Positions 32,140 through 41,330 of a stretch of DNA of 64,000 bases are shown in pieces. The stretch is from Promicromonospora umidemergens (GTDB taxonomy: Bacteria; Actinomycetota; Actinomycetes; Actinomycetales; Cellulomonadaceae), in NCBI RefSeq assembly GCF_024171995.1, contig NZ_JAMTCT010000010.1:124001-188000 (forward strand). Reading direction: 5' to 3'. The notes under the pieces were generated by a model that was not told the DNA's origin, ran no database searches, and saw only the letters and a list, made by a program, of their open reading frames with translations. Both the position numbers and the translations under genes were made by a program. Position 1 is the stretch's first letter. Every line of letters begins with the position of its first letter.

Positions 32140-32229
32140 GCCGGAGGTGAAGCGCAGGGTGGGAGCCGAGGAACGAGGCGCCCGCCCGAACAAGAACCGC
32201 AGGCTCGGACCGTACGGAAGGGTCTGAGA
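32137..32229 (+). repeat. dispersed repeat copy B, containing the whiB2 stop codon
   Basis: Starts TGAGCCGGAGGTGAAGCGCA and continues AGGGTGGGAGCCGAGGAACG, as in copy A; ends with an imperfect 8-bp hairpin (CTCGGACC with GGTCTGAG). It fills most of the gap between whiB2 and the next gene. Confidence 0.8.
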
Positions 32230-32294
32230 ATTTCACCCCTCGACGGCGCGTCTGCGGCGTGTCGGCGCAGGCGCGCCGCATGATGTGAAGCGAG

Positions 32295-35200
32295 ATGAGC
32301 GCTCCACGTACCGACAGCCTGTCGGCTCCCAGCCCGGACCGGGGCCCCCACGAGGCCACGGCCGGGCCAGCGTGGGCCAAGGTTCCGGCCCAGCCCTCCG
32401 CCCCCGCGCCGGTCGCCGTCACGGTGACCGCGGTCGTCGTGACGCGCGGCAGCAGCCCCTTCCTCGCCGCGACGCTCGCGGCCCTGCGGACGCAGTCCCG
32501 CACCCCCGACGACGTGGTCGTCGTCGACGTCGACACCGCCCCGGCGACGTCGGGCCACCCGGGCTCGCAGCTCGGTGGCGCGCGCTACGTGGCCGGTGCG
32601 GGCGCTCGCACCTTCGGTGACGCGGTCACCGTGGCCCTCGCCGCGACCGGCGCCCCTGAGCACGGCTGGCTCTGGTTCCTGCACGACGACTCCGCCCCCG
32701 CTCCAGGAGCCCTGGCAGCGCTGACCCGTGCGGTGGAGCACTCGAACGCCGTCGCCGTGGCGGGCTGCAAGCAGCGGCACTGGGAGACGGGCCCGGACGG
32801 CGAGCCGTTCGACCCGGAGCTGTCCGACCGGGGAGTGCTCGTCGAGGTGGGCCACACCGTGTCGCCGCTCGGCCGGCGCATGACCGGCATCGACGACACG
32901 GAGATCGACCAGGGCCAGCACGACTCGCGCGAGGACGTCCTCGCCGTCGGGCTCGCCGGGGCGCTCGTGCGGGCGTCGGTCTGGCGCGAGGTCGGCGGCA
33001 CCGATCCTGCCTACGGCCAGCTCGGCGACTCGACCGACTTCTGCCTGCGCGTGCGCCTTGCCGGCCACAGGGTGGTCGTGGTGCCCGACGCCGTGGTGCG
33101 GCACGCACAGGTCGCCCTGCACGCCCCTGGGTCGTCCGGCGCACGGCGCCGCAGCCAGCTCTACCTGCGGCTGACGTCCGTCGCGCCCTGGATCCTGCCG
33201 TTCGCGATGCTCGCGATGCTGGTCTGGGCGCCGTTCATGGCGAGCTACCGGCTCGCCATGAAGCAGCCCCACCTGGCTCGCGACGAGCTCCTCGCGCCGC
33301 TGTGGGCGGTGTTCCGCCTGGGGCCGCTGCTGCGCGCCCGGCGCCGGACCGCGCGCACGTCGACAGTGCCCCGCAGCGTGCTGCGCCCGCTGCTGGGGAC
33401 CTGGCGCGAGGTGGCCGCCGAGCGGCGCGACGAGCGGCTCGCCCGCGGTGAGGCTCATCGGGTCGACGCCGCGCCGTCCGAGCTGGAGCAGGCCGAGCTG
33501 CAGGCCCTGGCCGTCCGGCGCAGGACGGCGCTGAGCGTGGTCGTGCTCGCCGCCGTCGGCCTTGCGGCAGCACTGTTCGGGCCCGCCCTTGGTGCCCTCG
33601 CGGCGGGTGGCCGGCTGGTCGGCGGGGCGCTGCTCCCGGCGGGCGGCACGACGGCGACCGCGTGGTCGGCGGCGACGTCCGGCTGGGTGCGGGACGGGCT
33701 CGGCGCCGCCGCGGCGGCCGACCCCTTGCTGTTCGTCCTGTCCGGCCTGTCTGTCCTGGTGGGCGGCTCGCTGCAGCATGCGGTGGACGCGGTGCTCCTG
33801 CTGGCGCTGCCGATCGCCGCCGCCGGCGCGTGGGCCGCGGCGGGCACGGTGACGCGTTCCGTGTGGCTGCGGATGCTCGCGGCGCTCGCGTGGACCGTCA
33901 CGCCGGCGTTCCTCGGGGCGCTGGACGGCGGCCTGTTCGGCGGCGTGCTGGCGCACGCACTGCTGCCCTGGACCGCTGTCGCGCTCGTCCGCGCGGTGGG
34001 TGCTCAGGCGGTCGACCGGCTCGGGCCGCCCGACGGCGCTGCCGAGGAGCAGGCCGGTGCCCGCGCACGCCCGTCCCGGACGGGCGCCGGTTCGCTGGGC
34101 GCGGCGGGCGCGGGCGGCCTGCTGCTCGCCTGCGTGGTGGCCGGTGCGCCCGCGCTGCTGCCCGCCGCCGTCCTGGTGCTGAGCGGTGCCATGCTCGTGG
34201 CGCCGCGCCGACGCGGCTACCTTGCGCTCACGCTCGGACCCGCCCTCGTGGTCGGTGTGCCCCTGTGGTGGACGGCGGTGCGGGACGGCGACCGCAGGCT
34301 CCTCACCGCCGAGCCGCTGGTCGGCTCCGGGGCCCCCGCGCCGGGGACGGCGTCGGGCCTCGAGCTGCTGCTCGGCCTGCCTGCGGCCCCCGACCCCTGG
34401 TTCGACGTGCCCGACGGCGGCACCGCGCTCCTCACCGCCCGCGCGATCGTGACGGCGGGCCCGTGGGCCCTCGGCGTGCTGGTGCTCGCCCTCGCGGTGG
34501 TCGGCCTCGTCGCCGCACTGCTGGGCATCGGCCGCAAGCGGGTGGCGGACGCCGGGCACCACGTCGCCGCGACGGCACCGGTGGGCTGGCTGGTCGCGGC
34601 AGCGGGACTCGGCGTGGCTGTGCTTTCCCAGTACGACGGCCGGTGGTCCGGACCCGGGCTGTCGCTGCTCCTCCTCGGTCTCGGCACCGCGGCCCTCGCG
34701 GGTGCCCGGGTGCTCTCGGGTCGGGGGGCGGCACGCCGCGGCTTCCTCGGCTCGGCACGCCGGGTCGCCGTCGCCGGGCTGGTCGTGCTCGCGCTCCTGC
34801 TCCCCGCCGCGCAGGCGGCCGCGTGGCTGACCGGCTCCGGGAGCGTCGCCGACGCCGGACGGGCCGGGACGCTGCACGTGACGACCGACGCGGTGGTGCC
34901 CGCCGTCGGGCAGCAGATGCAGGCGCCGCCGAGGCAGGCCCGCGTGCTGGAGGTCGGGTTCGCCGCGGACTCCGAAGGCACCGTCGAGTACGCGCTCCTG
35001 CGGGCCGACGGCTCCCAGCTCGCCGACGTCTCGGCGGCGGCCAGGGCGGCGTCGGACGACCGCCTCGCCGAGGACGACGGACCGGAGAGCGCGCTGGACG
35101 CCGCGGTCGCGGCGCTGGTCTCCGGCGCCACCGAGGGGGTGCCTGAGCAGCTGGCGGACCTGGGCATCGGCGCGGTGCAGGTCCGGTCCGCGGCCGTGGA

Positions 35201-35669
35201 CGCAGGGTCGGGCGCCACGCGCGCCGTCGGCGACCTCGCGGCCACGCTCGACATGGTGCCAGGCCTGAGCCGGGTCACCGAGGGGCAGGAGGTCTCGGTG
35301 TGGCGGGTCGCGCCCGTCGACGAGCCGGCGCCCGGCTGGGCCCGCGTCGAGGAGGACGGCACCACGCGCGAGGTGCTGCCGTCCGCAGGCACGACCGTCC
35401 GCGCCGACGTCGCGGCGGGCGACGCGGACCGCACCGTCGTGCTGGCGGAGACCGCGGGCTCGGGCTGGCACGCGACCCTGGACGGCCGCCGGCTGGAGCC
35501 GGCGGCCGAGGAGGCAGGGCTGCAGGCCTTCGCGCTCGGGCCCGACGCCGGGCAGCTGGTGGTGCGCTACGAGGCGCCCCACCGCACGGCATGGCTGGTG
35601 CTCACGACGTTCACGCTGGTGGTCTTCGCCCTGCTGGCGCTGCCGGTGGGCCGTAGGAGGGTTCGATGA
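32295..35669 (+). CDS. GT2 glycosyltransferase fused to a large polytopic membrane region
   Basis: 1124 aa. The cytoplasmic N-terminal GT-A domain (about 43-290) has VTAVVVTRGSSPFLAATLAAL, VVVDVDT, FLHDDSAP as the DXD-like metal site, and DFCLRVRLAGHRVVVVPDA. About ten hydrophobic segments follow from residue 300 to 850, then an extracellular C-terminal domain (about 860-1090) and a final helix before a basic end. Proteins of this build next to WhiB2 and DUF5719 are typical of actinobacteria and are probably envelope glycan synthases; the substrate is not known. ATG 32295 is the start. The stop overlaps the next gene (ATGA). Confidence 0.9.
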   Translation: MSAPRTDSLSAPSPDRGPHEATAGPAWAKVPAQPSAPAPVAVTVTAVVVTRGSSPFLAATLAALRTQSRTPDDVVVVDVDTAPATSGHPGSQLGGARYVAGAGARTFGDAVTVALAATGAPEHGWLWFLHDDSAPAPGALAALTRAVEHSNAVAVAGCKQRHWETGPDGEPFDPELSDRGVLVEVGHTVSPLGRRMTGIDDTEIDQGQHDSREDVLAVGLAGALVRASVWREVGGTDPAYGQLGDSTDFCLRVRLAGHRVVVVPDAVVRHAQVALHAPGSSGARRRSQLYLRLTSVAPWILPFAMLAMLVWAPFMASYRLAMKQPHLARDELLAPLWAVFRLGPLLRARRRTARTSTVPRSVLRPLLGTWREVAAERRDERLARGEAHRVDAAPSELEQAELQALAVRRRTALSVVVLAAVGLAAALFGPALGALAAGGRLVGGALLPAGGTTATAWSAATSGWVRDGLGAAAAADPLLFVLSGLSVLVGGSLQHAVDAVLLLALPIAAAGAWAAAGTVTRSVWLRMLAALAWTVTPAFLGALDGGLFGGVLAHALLPWTAVALVRAVGAQAVDRLGPPDGAAEEQAGARARPSRTGAGSLGAAGAGGLLLACVVAGAPALLPAAVLVLSGAMLVAPRRRGYLALTLGPALVVGVPLWWTAVRDGDRRLLTAEPLVGSGAPAPGTASGLELLLGLPAAPDPWFDVPDGGTALLTARAIVTAGPWALGVLVLALAVVGLVAALLGIGRKRVADAGHHVAATAPVGWLVAAAGLGVAVLSQYDGRWSGPGLSLLLLGLGTAALAGARVLSGRGAARRGFLGSARRVAVAGLVVLALLLPAAQAAAWLTGSGSVADAGRAGTLHVTTDAVVPAVGQQMQAPPRQARVLEVGFAADSEGTVEYALLRADGSQLADVSAAARAASDDRLAEDDGPESALDAAVAALVSGATEGVPEQLADLGIGAVQVRSAAVDAGSGATRAVGDLAATLDMVPGLSRVTEGQEVSVWRVAPVDEPAPGWARVEEDGTTREVLPSAGTTVRADVAAGDADRTVVLAETAGSGWHATLDGRRLEPAAEEAGLQAFALGPDAGQLVVRYEAPHRTAWLVLTTFTLVVFALLALPVGRRRVR

Positions 35670-37321
35670 GGCGCAAGAGGCTCGCGGTGCCGGCGCCCGC
35701 CCGCCGGACGGCCGCTGCGGTGGGCGGCCTGTTGTGCGCGATGGCGGTCGCCGCGCTCGTCGTCACCGACGACGCGGGGCACGTCGCTGTCCCGCCGGAG
35801 GACGGCGTGCACGCGGTGCCCGTTGCCGCCGCCGAGACCGGTCTGGTCTGCCCAGCGCCCGCCGAGCTGCAGCAGCCGGACGTCGGCGACGACGAGTTCA
35901 GCGCAGCTCCCGTCGAGACCACCACGTCGCTGACCGCCGCCGTGCTGACCGCCGCCCTGCTGCACGGTGCGGTGCTGGACGGCGCGGTGCCGGACGGTGC
36001 TGACGGTGCTGACGGTGCGGAGCCCTCGGTCACCACCCTCGACGGGGACCGGTCGGCGGGCCTCACCGGCCCGCTCGAGGCCGGCGACCTCGCCCAGGTG
36101 CGCGCGGGCGAGGCGGACGGCGCCCGCACGGTGCGCGTGACACCGGGCGGCGCGACCTACGCGACGGGCACGGTGGCGTCCGTGACCACCGACGGCGACC
36201 TGCGCGGCCTGGTCGCCGGACCGTGCGCGGTGCCGGCCGTCGAGCACTGGCTGGTGGGCGGCGGCACCTCGGTGGGTTCGAGCGGTCGCCTGGTGCTGCA
36301 GAACCCCGGCCGGACGCCCGCGACCGTCAGGCTGGAGGCCTGGGGCGCCGCCGGTCCGGTCGTGCTGGGGAGCCAGTCGCTCGTCGTGGTGCCGCCGGGC
36401 GAGCAGGTGGTCACCATGCTCGAGGCCGTCGCGCCCGGCCAGAGCCGCCTCGCCCTGCACGTCACCGCAGAGGGCGGCCGGGTGGGCGCCTACGTCCAGC
36501 ACCACCGGATCGAGGGCCTGGTGCCTACCGGTGCCGACCTCGTCGTGGGTGGCGGCGCCCCGTCGCGCGCGACGGCGGTGTCGGGTGTTGTCAGCACCGG
36601 CGAAGCCGTCGACGACCCGCACGCGCCCCGCCTCGACCTCCTGACGCCCGGCGATACCGCGGGGACGGCGCGCCTCTCGGTGCTCGGGCCCGACGGGCCG
36701 GTCCGGCTGCGTGGTGGCGAGGAGATGGCGCTCGAACCGGGCCGGCTCAGCACCCTGCCCCTTGGCGGGCTGCCCGAGGGCGCCTACACCGTGGTCGTCG
36801 ACGCCGACGTCCCGGTCGTCGCAGGTGCCGCCGTCGACCGCAAGGGCGCCGCCGCCGCGCGCGCGGTGATCGACGACGACCCGTACGACAGGGCCTGGCT
36901 GGCCGGGCAAGCGGTACCCACGGCGGGCCTCGTGGCCGACGGCGCGGTCGCCGTCCCCGAGCACGTCTCCTACGGGGTGACGCTGAGCGGCGTGCCCGAC
37001 GAGCGTGACCCGGAGCAGATCCAGGACGTGGAGGGCAGCACCGAGGTGGCGCTGCGCGGCGTCGGGCCGGACGGCGACGAGGCCTGGACCCGCACGGTCG
37101 ACGTGCCCACAGGGGAGACCGTCGAGCTGGACCCGGCCGAGCTGTCAGAGCTCGGCGACGCCGTCGCGGTGGTCGCGGAACAGTCGGCGGACGAGCCCGG
37201 CGTGGTCTGGTCGGTGAGCATCGCGGAGACCGACGACACCTCCCTGTTCTCGGTGCTGGCGCCCACGGCCCCGCTCGCGGCGGGCGGGGACGTGCGCGTG
37301 CGCCGGGTCGACGCCGGCTGA
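35666..37321 (+). CDS. DUF5719 family envelope protein
   Basis: 551 aa. An N-terminal membrane helix or uncleaved signal (about 13-35, RRTAAAVGGLLCAMAVAALVV) precedes a large extracellular beta-rich region rich in Val, Thr and Asp with repeats such as GRLVLQNPGRTPATVRLEAW. This is the DUF5719 family, always found with the GT2-membrane fusion upstream. It is coupled to that gene by an ATGA overlap, with GGAGGG before the start. A partner or accessory role in the same glycan pathway is inferred. The stop codon lies at the start of a dispersed repeat. Confidence 0.87.
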   Translation: MRRKRLAVPAPARRTAAAVGGLLCAMAVAALVVTDDAGHVAVPPEDGVHAVPVAAAETGLVCPAPAELQQPDVGDDEFSAAPVETTTSLTAAVLTAALLHGAVLDGAVPDGADGADGAEPSVTTLDGDRSAGLTGPLEAGDLAQVRAGEADGARTVRVTPGGATYATGTVASVTTDGDLRGLVAGPCAVPAVEHWLVGGGTSVGSSGRLVLQNPGRTPATVRLEAWGAAGPVVLGSQSLVVVPPGEQVVTMLEAVAPGQSRLALHVTAEGGRVGAYVQHHRIEGLVPTGADLVVGGGAPSRATAVSGVVSTGEAVDDPHAPRLDLLTPGDTAGTARLSVLGPDGPVRLRGGEEMALEPGRLSTLPLGGLPEGAYTVVVDADVPVVAGAAVDRKGAAAARAVIDDDPYDRAWLAGQAVPTAGLVADGAVAVPEHVSYGVTLSGVPDERDPEQIQDVEGSTEVALRGVGPDGDEAWTRTVDVPTGETVELDPAELSELGDAVAVVAEQSADEPGVVWSVSIAETDDTSLFSVLAPTAPLAAGGDVRVRRVDAG

Positions 37322-37438
37322 GCCAGAGGTGAAGCGCAGGGTGGGGCCGCAGCGAAGCAAGGCTCCCGCCCGGAGCGGAGCAAGGCTCCCGCCCGGAGCG
37401 GAGCCGCAGGCTCAGCCGATACGAACGGAGGCTGAGCC
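37319..37438 (+). repeat. dispersed repeat copy C, containing the DUF5719 stop codon
   Basis: Starts TGAGCCAGAGGTGAAGCGCA, as in copy B. Internally a 23-bp segment beginning GCAAGGCTCCCGCCCGGAGC is tandemly duplicated. It ends with the 9-bp hairpin GGCTCAGCC (37409-37417) / GGCTGAGCC (37430-37438), just before the convergent metallopeptidase stop; it probably terminates both genes. Confidence 0.82.
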
Positions 37439-37442
37439 GGGC

Positions 37443-38084
37443 TCAGGACCGGTCGCCGAAGTTCGGGTCGATCTCTTCGGGCGCGCGGGCCAGCATGTGC
37501 GCCACCTGCTCCACGACGACGTCGCGCACCAGGTCAGCGAGGTCCTCCCGGTCGAAGGCCCGCACCTCGACGGGCCGCCGGTAGACCACCACGCGGCCCG
37601 GCCGGCCCGCCTCCGCCGGAAAGAACCGGCCGAGCAGCACGCCGCCGTCCTCCCACGGCGCGGGGTCCGACGGCGGAACGTCCTCGACCGCGAACTCGGT
37701 ACCGCGCAGCTGCGTGGCCCAGGCCCGGTCCAGATCTTCGACGACGTCGAGCACGAGGTCGTCGAACCGCTGCGCGCGCGTGCGGTGCGCGGGCGTGCCG
37801 GGCGGGAACATGGGGCCGCGCGGGCCGCGGCCGCGGCGGTCCCTGCGTCGGGGGCGGGCGGACCCACCGGAGGCGTCACCCGGCTGCCCGCCGGAGTCGC
37901 CGGGGCGGGTCGCGGCGAGCCGGAGCAGGTCGGCCTGGGAGGCCTTGGGGATGCCGGACGAGCTGCCTGGACCGGGGGAGCCGTTGGCGCCGGGAGAGCC
38001 GCTGGGGGTACCGGGGGAGCTGCCGGCCGGGCCGGGGCCGCGGTCCGACCGCCGGTTCCGGCCACGAGGAGAAGACGAAGGCAC
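37443..38084 (-). CDS. metallopeptidase-like family protein (Rv3259 type), no HExxH
   Basis: 213 aa. The first ~95 residues are Gly/Pro/Ser/Arg-rich and probably disordered; the rest is the conserved domain (RFDDLVLDVVEDLDRAWATQ, VVVYRRPVEVRAFDREDLAD, LVRDVVVEQVAHMLARAPEE). Family members are annotated as zincin-like metallopeptidases, but where HExxH would be expected the sequence reads VVVEQVAH, so zinc binding and catalysis are doubtful. GTG 38084 is the start, six bases after a TATCGT box. It corresponds in position to M. tuberculosis Rv3259 beside whiB2. Confidence 0.85.
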   Translation of the reverse strand: MPSSSPRGRNRRSDRGPGPAGSSPGTPSGSPGANGSPGPGSSSGIPKASQADLLRLAATRPGDSGGQPGDASGGSARPRRRDRRGRGPRGPMFPPGTPAHRTRAQRFDDLVLDVVEDLDRAWATQLRGTEFAVEDVPPSDPAPWEDGGVLLGRFFPAEAGRPGRVVVYRRPVEVRAFDREDLADLVRDVVVEQVAHMLARAPEEIDPNFGDRS

Positions 38085-38090
38085 CTACCG

Positions 38091-38096
38091 ACGATA
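38091..38096 (-). promoter_or_regulatory. -10 box TATCGT, leaderless metallopeptidase-like gene
   Basis: TATCGT (minus strand) ends six bases before GTG 38084. Confidence 0.6.
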
Positions 38097-38145
38097 CGTC
38101 CGATCGGGGGTGGGGTCGGGCACCGCCACGGTTGCTGCGACGCCT

Positions 38146-38219
38146 GCACGAGGTTGGCACCTGGCATCGAGATCGGCACAGCGCTGGACCGATCTCGATG
38201 CGGAGTGCCGACCTGGTGC
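38146..38219. repeat. large imperfect palindrome in a divergent promoter region
   Basis: Inner arms GCATCGAGATCGG (38164-38176) and CCGATCTCGATGC (38189-38201) are perfect; outer arms (38146-38160 and 38205-38219) match at 13 of 15. It sits midway between divergent leaderless genes and could be an operator or an extragenic hairpin. Confidence 0.65.
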
Positions 38220-38274
38220 GAAGCTGCCGACTTCGAAGTGTTCACCAGCACGGGAGACGACGGCTGGGCACCCC

Positions 38275-38280
38275 TATCCT
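38275..38280 (+). promoter_or_regulatory. -10 box TATCCT, leaderless DUF2142 gene
   Basis: TATCCT is followed by GTGACC and then GTG 38287, a six-base gap; this favours the second GTG as start. Confidence 0.6.
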
Positions 38281-38286
38281 GTGACC

Positions 38287-39951
38287 GTGCGAGACGATCC
38301 CGCCGAGGCGGCGTACCGCCGGGCGCTTGCCCTCATCACCGCACTCGTCACCCTGGTGGGTGTGTGCTGGGCGGTGCTGACCCCGGCGTTCCGGGCACCT
38401 GACGAGCCGCAGCACGTCAACAGCGTGCTGCGCCTCGCGTACGGCGGCGGCTGGCCCGCCGCCGGCGAGGCTCTCGTCGGCCCGGCGATGGACGAGGCGC
38501 GCGACCAGGCGGCGCTCACGACCGACGTGCCCGGCCGACACCTCGACCGGGAAGGCGTCCCCGCGTTCGTCGCGGTGCCGCCGACCCGTGACGTCGACCG
38601 TGGCACGGTCACCCGCGACAACGCGCTGGCGGACCCCGTCCCGCCAGGCACCAGCACCCGCGGGCTGGAGCCCGAGGCCGTCGACCAGATGACGCAGCAC
38701 CCGCCGCTGTACTACGCGGTGGCGGCCGGCGTGCTGCACCTGACGGGCACGGCCGAGGCACGCTGGGACGTCCAGCTCCTGGTGCTGCGGCTGTTCGACG
38801 TCGCGCTCCTGCTGCCTGTGCCGCTGCTGACCGCCGCGGCCGTGCGGCGCCTGGCCAGGTCGCGCGCGGCGGCGCTGGTGGCGGCATCGTTCACGCTGTT
38901 CGTGCCGCAGGTGGGGCACATCATGGGCAGCGTCACCAACGACGCGCTGGTCACGGTCAGCGGGGCGATGATCACCTACCTGAGCGCCCGGGTGGCCACG
39001 GGCGATCTGCGGCCGCGCACGGCGGCCCTGCTCGGTGCGGCGGTCGGCCTCGGGCTCCTCACCAAGGTCATGGCGGCGTTCGCGGTGCCAGTGGTGGTGG
39101 CCGCCTACCTGCTGGCGCCCGGGCCACGCGCCAGGCGCGGGGCGGGGGTGCTCATCGCGGGCGGTGCGGCGCTCGCCGTCGGCGGCTGGTGGTGGCTGCG
39201 CAACCTGCTGGTGCTGGGGACGGTCCAGCCGGTCGGTATCCCGGACCGGTTCGTCGAGGACGAGCCGCACGGCCTCTGGTACTTCGTCCGGGTCGTGGTG
39301 ACGAGCCTGACCCGGTCGTTCTTCGGCAACCTCGGCTGGCTGGAGCTCCGCGTGCCCGACGCCGTGTTCTGGACCGCCGCCGTCGTCGTCGCGGCGCTGT
39401 GCGGCCTGGCCGTGGTGCGCGGCCCGGCGCGCCGGGCGACCGCGGTGCTCCTGCTGCTGCCCGCCGCGCTGTGGTGCGGCGTCCTGGTCAATGCCTGGCC
39501 CGACTACTCGGCCCACGGCTGGATCTCCGCGGTGCAGGGCCGGTACCTGTTCGCGGGGCTCCTGGCCCTCGGGACCGGGACTGCGCTGGGCCTGCACGCG
39601 CTGCTCGGCACGCGGCTGCGCAGCGCAGTGCCCTGGGTGACGGGAGCTGCGGGCGTGACGGCGGCGAGCGGGCTCGGGTTCGGCTTCTGGGGGTTCTACC
39701 AGGGCCCGGGGCAGTCCGTGGCCGACGCCGCGGCCCGCTGGGCCGGGTGGAGCCCGCTGACCGGCCCTCAGCTCGTGCTGGTCGGGTCCGTGACGGTGGT
39801 CGTGGGTGCCGCTGCCGTGGTGGCGTCCGTCCGGTTCGCGCGCGCCGCGCTGAGCTCGCGGACCGCACGGAGCGCGAGCACCGCGGAACCCACGATGGTC
39901 GCCGCCGCCAGCACCCCCACGACCGCCGCGGGCAGGGACGCCTCGGCGTAG
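38287..39951 (+). CDS. DUF2142 family polytopic membrane protein (A)
   Basis: 554 aa with roughly eleven hydrophobic segments. It carries the two motifs shared by the three DUF2142 proteins of this cluster: an acidic DExxH in the first loop (RAPDEPQHVN, about 38-47) and QHPPLYY (near 140). DUF2142 proteins are uncharacterised; the loop acidic motif and topology recall GT-C glycosyltransferases that use polyprenyl-phosphate sugars (inference). The start at GTG 38287 fits the TATCCT box; a GTG two codons earlier is also in frame. Its last 184 bp overlap the convergent paralogue B: the final helix of A is antisense to the tail of B and vice versa. Confidence 0.88.
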   Translation: MRDDPAEAAYRRALALITALVTLVGVCWAVLTPAFRAPDEPQHVNSVLRLAYGGGWPAAGEALVGPAMDEARDQAALTTDVPGRHLDREGVPAFVAVPPTRDVDRGTVTRDNALADPVPPGTSTRGLEPEAVDQMTQHPPLYYAVAAGVLHLTGTAEARWDVQLLVLRLFDVALLLPVPLLTAAAVRRLARSRAAALVAASFTLFVPQVGHIMGSVTNDALVTVSGAMITYLSARVATGDLRPRTAALLGAAVGLGLLTKVMAAFAVPVVVAAYLLAPGPRARRGAGVLIAGGAALAVGGWWWLRNLLVLGTVQPVGIPDRFVEDEPHGLWYFVRVVVTSLTRSFFGNLGWLELRVPDAVFWTAAVVVAALCGLAVVRGPARRATAVLLLLPAALWCGVLVNAWPDYSAHGWISAVQGRYLFAGLLALGTGTALGLHALLGTRLRSAVPWVTGAAGVTAASGLGFGFWGFYQGPGQSVADAAARWAGWSPLTGPQLVLVGSVTVVVGAAAVVASVRFARAALSSRTARSASTAEPTMVAAASTPTTAAGRDASA

Positions 39952-41330
39952 TACCCCGGCTCAGAGGGCGTGGCCAGCTCGACCGACAGCCAGACCGCCA
40001 GGTCGAGGACGGTCACAGCGGTCCAGGCGGGAACGAGCAGCCGGGGCCGTACCGCGAGGCCCGCTGCTATCGCCAGGCACAGGGCGACCGAGACCACCAG
40101 CAGGTAGCGCGGGTACACGCCGCCGCTGCTGGCGGCGTACGCCACCTGCACCGATACCGAGACGAGCACCGCGATGACGGGCAGGGCGCGCAGCAGGAGC
40201 TCGTCGGTGCGGCGGGTCTCGGCGTGCTCGGCCGGCGGGGCCTCGACCAGCGGGGCCTCGACCGGCGACTCGCGGCGTCGGACCGCTGTGATGAGCGCGA
40301 CGATCATCGGCGTCCACACGAGCAGCAGGGCCGTGACCACGAGCGTCGTGACGGTGAGGGGCGTGCTCGGCGGGAGCCGCCCGGCCCACCAGAAGATGTC
40401 GGGCAGGCGGAGCCAGGTCTCCGGGTCGGCCAGCACCGCCCACACGGGCCGTTCCTGCCGGTTCTGGTTCGCCAGCGCCCAGTCAAAGTGTGACCCCGTG
40501 ACGGTGCCGGTCAGCTGCACGTTGCGCAGGTAGAACCATCCGCTGGTGGCCAGCACCGCTCCCGGTCCAGCCAGCGCCAGCGCGACGACGTGTACCCACC
40601 GGCCGCGGCCCTGCCCGGCCCGGATCGCGCCGGCGGCCAGGGCGACGGCGGCGACGACGGCGGCGATGAGCGCGGCGGACAACCGGGTGAGCGCACACGT
40701 CGCGGCGACGAGCGACAGCCACATGATCAACCGGGGCTCGAGCCCACGCCGCACCGCCGTCGCGGCCAGCCCGAACAGCACGGTGACTCCGGTGGCGGCC
40801 AGCAGGTCGTTGTAGGCGTTGCCGCCCACGTGCGCGGTGGCGGGCATGGCGCCGGCGAGGAACGCGACGAGCGGGGGCAGCACGCTGCCCGGCCGCGTCA
40901 GGCGTCGGGCGCTCCACCAGGCAGCGAGCACGAAGGCGCCGCTGAGCAGCACGTTCACACCGCGCGCGGCGTAGACGGCGGCGACCGGGTGCCCGGCGTC
41001 CGCCAGCGGGCCCACCAGCGGGGCGACCAGCAGGTAGTACAGCGGTGGGTGCTGGGCGGTCCACTGCACGGGTGCGAGCCAGGCGCCGTCGGGCCGCAGC
41101 TCGAGCCCGTCCTCGAAGACCGGGAGCTCGCCGTGCCACACCTGGTAGGCGTAGTCGACGTGCGGTGGTTCGTCGCCGGTCGCGTACGGGGCGTCGGCGA
41201 GGGCGACCAGCAGGGCCAGGAGCATTCCCGAGACCACAGCGCAGAGGACGGCGACCTGCTCGGCCTGCCCGCCGAGCCGTGGCCGGTACCGGGAGACGGA
41301 CCGGGAGACGGACCGGGCGAGCGAGCGCAT
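39768..41330 (-). CDS. DUF2142 family polytopic membrane protein (B)
   Basis: 520 aa, about eleven membrane segments, paralogous to A and C, with TGDEPPHVDY (about 51-60) and AQHPPLYYLL motifs. The C-terminal tail is Thr/Ala-rich and polar. ATG 41330 overlaps the stop of gene C by one base (TGATG), so B and C form an operon reading leftwards. The 3' end overlaps convergent gene A by 184 bp. A cell-surface glycosyltransferase role is inferred from its neighbours (DPM1-like synthase, GT4). Confidence 0.87.
   Translation of the reverse strand: MRSLARSVSRSVSRYRPRLGGQAEQVAVLCAVVSGMLLALLVALADAPYATGDEPPHVDYAYQVWHGELPVFEDGLELRPDGAWLAPVQWTAQHPPLYYLLVAPLVGPLADAGHPVAAVYAARGVNVLLSGAFVLAAWWSARRLTRPGSVLPPLVAFLAGAMPATAHVGGNAYNDLLAATGVTVLFGLAATAVRRGLEPRLIMWLSLVAATCALTRLSAALIAAVVAAVALAAGAIRAGQGRGRWVHVVALALAGPGAVLATSGWFYLRNVQLTGTVTGSHFDWALANQNRQERPVWAVLADPETWLRLPDIFWWAGRLPPSTPLTVTTLVVTALLLVWTPMIVALITAVRRRESPVEAPLVEAPPAEHAETRRTDELLLRALPVIAVLVSVSVQVAYAASSGGVYPRYLLVVSVALCLAIAAGLAVRPRLLVPAWTAVTVLDLAVWLSVELATPSEPGYYAEASLPAAVVGVLAAATIVGSAVLALRAVRELSAARANRTDATTAAAPTTTVTDPTSTS

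Noticed and set aside
37714-38286. Upstream extension of DUF2142 A
   Set aside because: It runs antisense over the metallopeptidase-like gene and across the divergent promoter region; the TATCCT box points to GTG 38287.
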